From: Echinometra lucunter
Taxonomy: Eukaryota > Echinodermata > Echinoidea > Camarodonta > Echinometridae
Length of the DNA stretch: 64,000 nt
Assembly (NCBI GenBank): GCA_029962745.1
Contig: CM057162.1
Location: 21,231,319 to 21,295,318, forward strand
Direction of reading: 5' to 3'
The notes under the pieces are model-generated. The model did no database searches and had not been told where the DNA came from. It saw only the letters and a program-made list of their open reading frames with translations. The position numbers and the translations under genes are program-made. Shown here piece by piece: positions 59,201 through 64,000 of this stretch (position 1 is its first letter; each line of letters begins with the position of its first letter).

Positions 59201-62200
59201 GTCAGCATATGATACAGTCAGCCAATGCTTCCCCCCCCCCCCTCCCCCTCACAAAAAAATGCTGTCTTAGCAAAATATGGTATGCATTATGCTCCTCAAA
59301 TTCCCATTTCTGTGTCTTTTCATACACAGCTACATAAGAAGTAAAAAAAGATCACTGTAGTATGCAAATAAAAACATGTTTACTCCCTTTTTATCTGTAT
59401 ATGTAAGAATTTCCCTTTGATAGGAGGAAGAGATGCTGTGCAGAAGTAGTGGACATGTCTTTATGGAATCTTCTGGGTTCCTTCACCATGTAGTTTTTTA
59501 TTATGCCTCCGCCCACCGTAGGTGGTTGTTTTCGGGTCGTCCGTCTGTACATCCCGTTTTTGTTCTCGTGATAACTTAAGGACCATTTGACGGATCAACT
59601 TCAAACTTGGCTCGTGTATGCATATGGGAGGGACAGTAATCTGATTATATTTTCGGGTCTAAAGGTCAAAGGTCAAGGTCATAGAGGTAATAATACACAT
59701 AAAAATGGCCTGTTCTCGCAATAACTTAAAAACCATTTAACAGATTGGTTTCAAACTTGGCTCATGTATGCACTGGGAAAGGACAGTGATCTGATTAGAT
59801 TTTGGGGTCACAAGGTCAAAGGTCAAAGGTCATAGAGGTCATTATGTACATAGAAATGGTTTCGTTTTCACCATAACTCAACAACCATTTGACCGATCAA
59901 CCTCAAACTTAGCACATGTATGCATATGGAGGGACAATGATCTGATTAGATTTTAGGGTCGCAAGGTCAAAGGTCAAAGGTCATAGAGGTCATTGTGTAA
60001 ATAGAAATGGTTCGTTCTCATGATACTCAACAACCATTTGATGGATCAGCTTCAAACTTGGTTTGTGTATGCATATGGGAGAGACAATGTTCTGATTAGA
60101 TTTTGGAGTCTCAAGGTCAAAGGTCAAGGTCATAGAGGTAATAATACACATAAAAATGGCTCGTTCTTGCGATAACTTAAGAACCATGTGACAGATTGGC
60201 TTCAAACTTTGCGCATGTATGCACATGGAAGGGACAATGATCTGATTAGATTTTGGGGTCACAAGGTCAAAGGTCATAGAGGTCATTATATATATGAAAA
60301 TTGCTTGTTCTTGTGATAACTTAACATCTCTGTGATGGTTCATCTCCAGACTTGGCTCATGTATGCATATGGAAGTCTCATAATAGTCTCATTAGATTTC
60401 GGGGTTACAAGGTCAAAGATGTAATTTTATATCTGAAAATAAAAAATCAACATGAATGTGCCATATATTTCTGATCTGGCAATGGCGGAGGCATAAATTT
60501 CAACCACGCGCGGTCGAGGATTCATCTAGTTTATCCTGTACTTATTTTGCGACATATTTTACGAAAATGTGACTTACATTTTAGGCCAAACTGAAAAAAG
60601 AGGAATCTTTGGAGAAAAGTTTCCAGGCCCAAATGAATTCAGTTGCTTATTACATTGCCTGTAGGAAATGTTTTTGTATTATGAAACTGGTAGTGCCCTC
60701 TATACGATGGTACATCCAATTAATAGAGAAGGCTATTCCACCGCTGACACCAGAAAGCTTAGCTCAAGGAAGAGTTCTTTTTGTAGATTGTTGGCCAAGT
60801 TAGACCTTCATCATCCATGTAAGCAGAGTAATGTAATGTGTCTATTTTGTTACCAACTACCTCAGTAGTTTCTGTCTTTCTTATCATCTATCAAATTATT
60901 GGTCTTACAGTAGGTTAGATCAGATAAAGTGATTTGTGTGACACATGCTTCTTTGACCATTTTCTTTGACCATTGGTAACAAAATATGTCCATTTTGTTA
61001 CCAACTACCTCAGTAGTTTCTGTCTTTCTTATCATCTATCAAATTATTGGTCTTACTGTAGGTTAGATCAGATAAAGTGATTTGTGTGACACATGCTTCT
61101 TTGACCATTTTCTGCTGGTGGATTCTGAACGTCAACACTCGACCTTCTCCAAAACTCTAACCCTACCATGTTTGATGAAAAAGCCTGAAACAAATATCAA
61201 AAAAGCTTCTTTTGGCTTGGTAATGAAATAAAATAGGGAATATTACTTATGATGTTATTTTGTATTATTAAGTATTCCAATGTATTAAGTATCGGGTGCT
61301 TCCCCAAAATAGCAAATGCATGACTTGCCCTATAATTTTTCTTCGGGAGTAACTTATGATCTTTTATTTCATCTTACAGCATCCATACCCTAGTGAGGAT
61401 GAGAAGAGAATGATAGCAGCTCAGACCAATCTCACAATGTTACAAGTCAATAACTGGTAAGTAAATAGTAAATGAATGGTAAACAGTCAGTGACTACTTA
61501 TTAATAGATGAATGGTAATAAAAGCTAGTCAATTAGTGGATAGGAGTGCATCAGTGTGAAGAGAATCATAGCAGCTCATACCAAGCTTACAGTGTTAGAA
61601 GTCAATTACTGGTAGTTAGTTTATAACTATTAATCAGTTACCGGAAGCCAAAAATTAGTGGTTGTGCATTTGTTGATAAGTGATAAGGGGTATGTCAAGG
61701 TGTTCAGAATAAAAGCAGCTCAGACTAGTTTAACAATGTTACTAGTCAATACACGTAAGTTGTCAGGCAAGAAGTTAGTTTGGAAATGGTGAAAATTACA
61801 TGTCCATCAAGAAATGTGGAACAGCAAGTCCATAATGATTATGCATTTAGTTTACAAGTTATGAGCAGCTACTCACAGAATGATAAGCATTTAGTAATTG
61901 GTGCAACAATGTAGAGACATGTATGTTATAACAGACAATTGAAATTACTTTATTTGATATTGAATGATGTGGAAGACAAGGGAGCCATGATGATACAGAA
62001 AGTGAAATGGATGTGGGTTACAAATAAAAACCAGACATGCAGCTTGAAAGCTGATATTGCTTGTTTTAATAGTAATGATAAGATAGTGGGTTCTTGTATA
62101 GCACTTATGTTTGTCCAACTTGGCACTTCTGGTGCTCCACTGTTATCACTCCGGCTTTAACATGGCTGCCATTATGGCACTCTAGCATTTCAAGGAATTT

Positions 62201-63131
62201 CTTCCTAGTGCGTACCCATTTGCTGCGCCTGGATGCAGAGCAGCAATTGTAGATCATTTGAGTTCAGTTGATGAATGTACTAAACAATTATACCTCTGTG
62301 TTATTATTTCATCAGGTTTATCAATGCAAGGCGGCGTATCTTACAACCCATGTTAGATGCAAGCAACCCTGAGGCAGCTACAAAGAACAAGAAACCGAAG
62401 AGTCAGAACAGACCGTCTACACAGCGATTCTGGCCTCAGTCTCTAGCACAGCTTGGTCAGACAACTACCATAACACAGTCCACAGCAGGTGGGACTAACT
62501 CGTTGGAAAGCAGAAGAAATGGTTAGTCATTAGCAATAGTTGTTCAGGATTGATGTCAATATTCACATCAGCTTTCACTACATAAATAAAAGAGTTTTAA
62601 TGAATGAACATAAATCTGAAATGAGGATTTATTGTCAGAGGGTGACAGAACTTGAGGAAGAGGGAGTGATGGACTAACTGGGCCAAAATTTGAACACTCT
62701 TCTGGAACTTTCTAAATGACAAGACTTTAGTGCACTTTATGTCAGTTATTAATGAAAGTAAAGCATTTAATTTTACTTTCCATGCTTGCTTCCTGTGATT
62801 AAATGAAAGTAAATTTAAGACTATGAATACATTCCAAATGAATGTTGATATGTCAAATATGATGCTCTTGACCATATGTCCTATCCTTCCTAATTGTACA
62901 GAGGATGATGAGGCATCTGCTGCCCTCTCTGGCAGTGCTCTGGACAGTGTAAGACACCTCTCATCAGACAGTATGTCACCGATGCTTGGCGTAAGACAAA
63001 GATCCCCATCATCAGTATCATCCCTCGATAACCTAGGAGCAAGCGGAGGAGACAGTCTCCATGACGACGAAGATGAGGATGATTTGTCAACCAATTTAGA
63101 ACTTGGCAGTGATTCAGGGATGGTCGACTGA
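47061..63131 (+). CDS. PKNOX: PREP/PKNOX-type TALE homeobox transcription factor (10 coding exons)
   Basis: Coding exons are 47061-47253, 48097-48268, 49678-49817, 51669-51753, 52959-53039, 57943-58038, 58841-59164, 61380-61456, 62316-62521 and 62902-63131. All phases agree, giving 526 aa from the Met at 47084. Residues 58-160 form the Meis/PKNOX N-terminal domain ([49 protein letters not shown]) that binds PBX. About 331-393 is the TALE homeodomain: [20 protein letters not shown], the extra-loop HPYPSEDEK, and NNWFINARRR with Asn385 at homeodomain position 51. The order and the [11 protein letters not shown] segment match PKNOX1/2 rather than Meis. Known role: nuclear cofactor of PBX and Hox proteins. 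It is longer than human PKNOX1/2 because of Gln/His-rich stretches and an acidic tail. An upstream non-coding exon is presumed. No polyadenylation signal was seen before 64000. Confidence 0.93.
48097..48268 (+). CDS. PKNOX: PKNOX coding exon 2 (PBX-interaction domain, first part)
   Basis: Acceptor TTCCCATTAG, donor GTAAGT. Encodes [20 protein letters not shown] through [11 protein letters not shown], the first conserved half of the Meis/PKNOX domain. Confidence 0.92.
48398..48650. repeat. Decayed copy of MITE family B
   Basis: Contains GCCAGTTTGCATGGAAAAACAG-like, GATGCAACGAAAATGACCAC and CATCAGAAGTTATTGGGCCA blocks in the order seen at 16694-16993. The TTAACC ends have been lost. Confidence 0.65.
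49678..49817 (+). CDS. PKNOX: PKNOX coding exon 3 (PBX-interaction domain, second part)
   Basis: Acceptor GTTCACAG, donor GTAAGT. Encodes [20 protein letters not shown] and [20 protein letters not shown], the second conserved half of the PBX-binding domain. A decayed 3' copy follows at 49948. Confidence 0.93.
49948..51017 (+). pseudogene. Decayed partial copy of PKNOX exon 3, split by a hAT element
   Basis: 49948-50024 repeats the 3' half of exon 3 (reading [20 protein letters not shown]), including more than 30 identical bases. The copy resumes at 50996-51017 (TCAGAAATGAAAA), after a 971-base hAT insertion. Read across the insertion, its end still resembles SENLLRNEK against SENLLRDER. The donor is lost (GTAAGT to GTGGGC), there is no acceptor half, and GA tracts precede the copy as they follow the original exon. 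Confidence 0.85.
50025..50995. mobile_element. hAT-type element with CCGAGT minisatellite and 8-bp TSD
   Basis: Ends CAGTGCTGTGTCC and GACTCGAGTCACACAGCACTG-like are inverted (CAGTGCTGTGT exact). The flanks are GAATTTAC (50017-50024) and GAATCTAC (50996-51003), an 8-bp TSD with one mismatch. Near both ends are arrays of CCGAGT/GACTCG units. Inside is a direct duplication of about 75 bases (50178-50255 and 50268-50340). It encodes no transposase. Confidence 0.82.
51669..51753 (+). CDS. PKNOX: PKNOX coding exon 4
   Basis: Acceptor ATTTTGCCAG, donor GTATGT. Encodes [20 protein letters not shown] and PPPSEHNQ, a linker of low conservation. Confidence 0.8.
52318..52650. repeat. Diverged tandem duplication in PKNOX intron 4
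   Basis: About 52318-52440 and 52528-52650 share ATCATAA-AGTAAAG, AGCTTTAATTTGG and CAAGTTTTGA motifs in order, offset by about 207 bases. Confidence 0.5.
52959..53039 (+). CDS. PKNOX: PKNOX coding exon 5
   Basis: Acceptor TTCTTTCAG, donor GTAAGT, phase 0 at both ends. Encodes [20 protein letters not shown] and THSQANQ. Confidence 0.8.
53309..55920 (-). mobile_element. 5'-truncated non-LTR retrotransposon with broken reverse transcriptase
   Basis: Read on the minus strand: 55920-55348 ([40 protein letters not shown]), 55239-55021 ([20 protein letters not shown]) and 55027-53651 ([30 protein letters not shown]). These are the ordered motifs of a LINE reverse transcriptase with its YADD active site, split into three frames. 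The C-terminal part has a CPLCLSS..FHYLFEC zinc-finger-like motif and ends [13 protein letters not shown]. The tail is (TTATC)n on the minus strand, GATAA on the plus strand at 53309-53338. No endonuclease domain remains. Clade not assigned. Confidence 0.9.
55935..56072 (+). repeat. tRNA-derived SINE (family A, copy 2)
   Basis: Starts CTCAGTGGATAAGTCTCTGG with a degraded B box (GAGTTCGAATT) and shares GTCGGTCCCAGACGTAAATA with the copy at 2989-3177. Abuts the truncated 5' end of the LINE. Confidence 0.75.
57231..57772. mobile_element. TTAAAGGCATTGG MITE (family E, copy 3)
   Basis: Begins TTAAAGGCATTGGCTAAC with the same interior blocks. Its right end is eroded (GTTAGCCTTTTACTTTAA), and it carries an extra AC microsatellite near 57480. 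Confidence 0.75.
57943..58038 (+). CDS. PKNOX: PKNOX coding exon 6
   Basis: Acceptor AACTCACAG, donor GTAAGT, phase 0 at both ends. Encodes [20 protein letters not shown] and [12 protein letters not shown], resembling the VYQPVTVVTPQGQVVTQ stretch of PKNOX proteins. Confidence 0.85.
58841..59164 (+). CDS. PKNOX: PKNOX coding exon 7 (homeodomain, N-terminal half)
   Basis: Acceptor CTTCTTGCAG, donor GTAAGC. Begins [20 protein letters not shown], continues through Gln-rich sequence and [20 protein letters not shown] to WLFQHIV. Includes homeodomain arm, helix 1 and the start of the TALE loop. Confidence 0.92.
59501..60496. repeat. Inverted-end element with about 165-base tandem units
   Basis: Ends TTATGCCTCCGCC and GGCGGAGGCATAA are inverted. 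Inside, a unit (ATAACTT...ACCATTTGAC, CTTCAAACTTGGCTC, GTATGCATATGG, TCTGATTAGATTTTGGGGTC, AAGGTCAAAGGTCA) recurs about six times with divergence. Lies in intron 7, inside the homeodomain-coding interval. Elements with these ends are, from memory, widespread in aquatic animals; the superfamily is unclear. Confidence 0.75.
60585..60802 (+). pseudogene. Unidentified protein-like ORF in intron 7
   Basis: After a possible acceptor (TTACATTTTAG) a 72-codon open frame reads [60 protein letters not shown] and LFVDCWPS, then TAG. Composition is protein-like and unlike nearby repeats. I do not recognise it. It cannot be a PKNOX exon because it would split the homeodomain and end it. It may be a transposon or retrocopied gene fragment. 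Confidence 0.35.
60838..61113. repeat. Recent tandem duplication of about 125-130 bases
   Basis: 60843-60973 and 60988-61113 share nearly identical sequence (starting ATTTTGTTACCAACTACCTC, ending CTTCTTTGACCATTTTCT), differing at about one position. The high identity implies a recent event. Confidence 0.85.
61380..61456 (+). CDS. PKNOX: PKNOX coding exon 8 (homeodomain, middle)
   Basis: Acceptor ATCTTACAG, donor GTAAGT. Encodes [20 protein letters not shown] and LQVNNW, the TALE loop, helix 2 and the start of recognition helix 3. Confidence 0.95.
62316..62521 (+). CDS. PKNOX: PKNOX coding exon 9 (homeodomain, end)
   Basis: Acceptor TTTCATCAG, donor GTTAGT. Encodes [20 protein letters not shown], then [20 protein letters not shown], the PKNOX-specific segment after the homeodomain. 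Confidence 0.93.
62902..63131 (+). CDS. PKNOX: PKNOX last coding exon 10
   Basis: Acceptor CTAATTGTACAG. Encodes [20 protein letters not shown] and a Ser/Asp-rich acidic tail ([20 protein letters not shown]) ending GMVD and TGA. Confidence 0.85.
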
Positions 63132-64000
63132 TAGTTAGCATGTTCGATATTTATACTGGAGCAAGTTGGACCAGGCTTATTGATCAACAGATAAAAGAGA
63201 GTCTTGAAACACCTTCAAGAATCCCAGTCAAGTGGGATTTGACCAGTGTATTCTGAATCATCTAATTCAACTGGGAATGTTGGATCAAAAGTTACTGTTT
63301 TGGATGAATGTTTGAGCTAGCAGGACTTGGCATATTGCCCCAGGGATTTTAAGATCTGATAGGATTAGACGACACCCAAGAAGCCCAGTCATGTGGGGTT
63401 TTAAAATTGTATTTTTTAACGTCTCTACGTACAATGCGCAGTGATAATTCTACATCGCGAAGATTTTGATTGAAGAGTGTCTACACAATTTTCTATCTTT
63501 CTCATACTTGTGTGATATCTGCAAAGTTTTCATCATCATTTTGAAGGAAGGCATCTGTACTGCAGTAGACTATAAAGCCTTAGGCTTCTTATCATAAGTC
63601 AGAGCCCACTTTGATCGCAGCTTAGAGCGGGATTCCCGCTCAGTGTCTTTTCCCTTCTAATCCTTCATTTATGCGTAGACAAATGAACCGCGGAGTGGGA
63701 AAGCCACTGTGAATACCCGGGCGCGGAGAAGCTTATAAAAACCAAGGGACGCGACTTTTGATAAGCTAACTTAAAGGTAGTCGCAACCTTTTGCAAAATC
63801 TATGAAAATCCATACAACTTGGCATGAGTTTAGGACATGCCCTTCTGATACTGTAAATGTAATCTTATGGCCATATGTTGGTTAAAAATGAAAATTTGGC
63901 TACCAATCTTGAATAAGCAAGTCGGATCAGCTCACCGGCAGTATTGTAGATATGTAGCGCAGAGCTAGCTCAGCGCAGCTCGCTTAGCAGCCACCACATG
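63132..64000 (+). other. PKNOX 3' UTR and beyond
   Basis: No AATAAA seen before the end of the window. A short GC-rich palindromic patch occurs near 63630-63730. No further coding sequence recognised. Confidence 0.5.

Noticed and set aside
1..64000. CRISPR arrays, operons, prophage or bacterial defence systems
   Set aside because: Introns, MITEs, SINEs and animal protein families show that this is eukaryotic nuclear DNA; no regularly spaced repeat array of CRISPR type is present.

Overview
The window is animal (metazoan) nuclear DNA. Genes have many short exons with GT-AG introns, the sequence is AT-rich, and more than a third of what I can name is transposable-element debris. The protein sequences (a typical animal RPS19, a PREP/PKNOX-type TALE homeoprotein and a Cut8-like protein that vertebrates appear to lack), the many TACATGTA motifs, and the abundant MITEs and tRNA-derived SINEs point to a marine deuterostome, most likely an echinoderm such as a sea urchin. 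The species call is inference.

Layout. 1-4476 is intergenic, with a hAT MITE, a tRNA-derived SINE, a long GA tract and a CpG-containing stretch just before gene 1. Gene 1 (+, 4477-14626, 7 coding exons, 352 aa) is a Cut8/STS1-like protein, a candidate nuclear proteasome tether. Gene 2 (-, 25736 to 19849, 3 coding exons, 147 aa, with a candidate non-coding TOP exon at 29545-29573) is ribosomal protein S19. Genes 1 and 2 are convergent; the gap holds foldback MITEs and a decayed LINE fragment. RPS19 intron 3 carries a dead Tc1 transposon with two SINEs inside it. RPS19 and gene 3 are divergent, separated by a LINE fragment and several non-autonomous elements. Gene 3 (+, coding 47061-63131, 10 coding exons, 526 aa from the first in-frame Met, with a candidate 5' non-coding exon ending at 33807) is a PREP/PKNOX-type homeobox transcription factor. 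Its introns hold hAT, LINE, SINE and minisatellite-bearing elements.

The three genes have no obvious common pathway: proteasome localisation, translation, and developmental transcription. No operon, CRISPR array or prokaryotic system is present. The least ordinary observations are: (a) both large genes carry decayed tandem copies of one of their own exons, and the PKNOX copy was later split by a hAT element that left an 8-bp target-site duplication; (b) two perfect PREP-PBX decamers (TGATTGACAG) lie in the presumed first intron of the PKNOX gene, with a near-match beside its presumed promoter, suggesting autoregulation; (c) several nested insertions whose relative order can be read from target-site duplications; and (d) an unidentified protein-like ORF at 60585-60800.

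Exon joins were worked out by hand from splice-site motifs, reading-frame phase and remembered family sequences. No alignment or database search was run.
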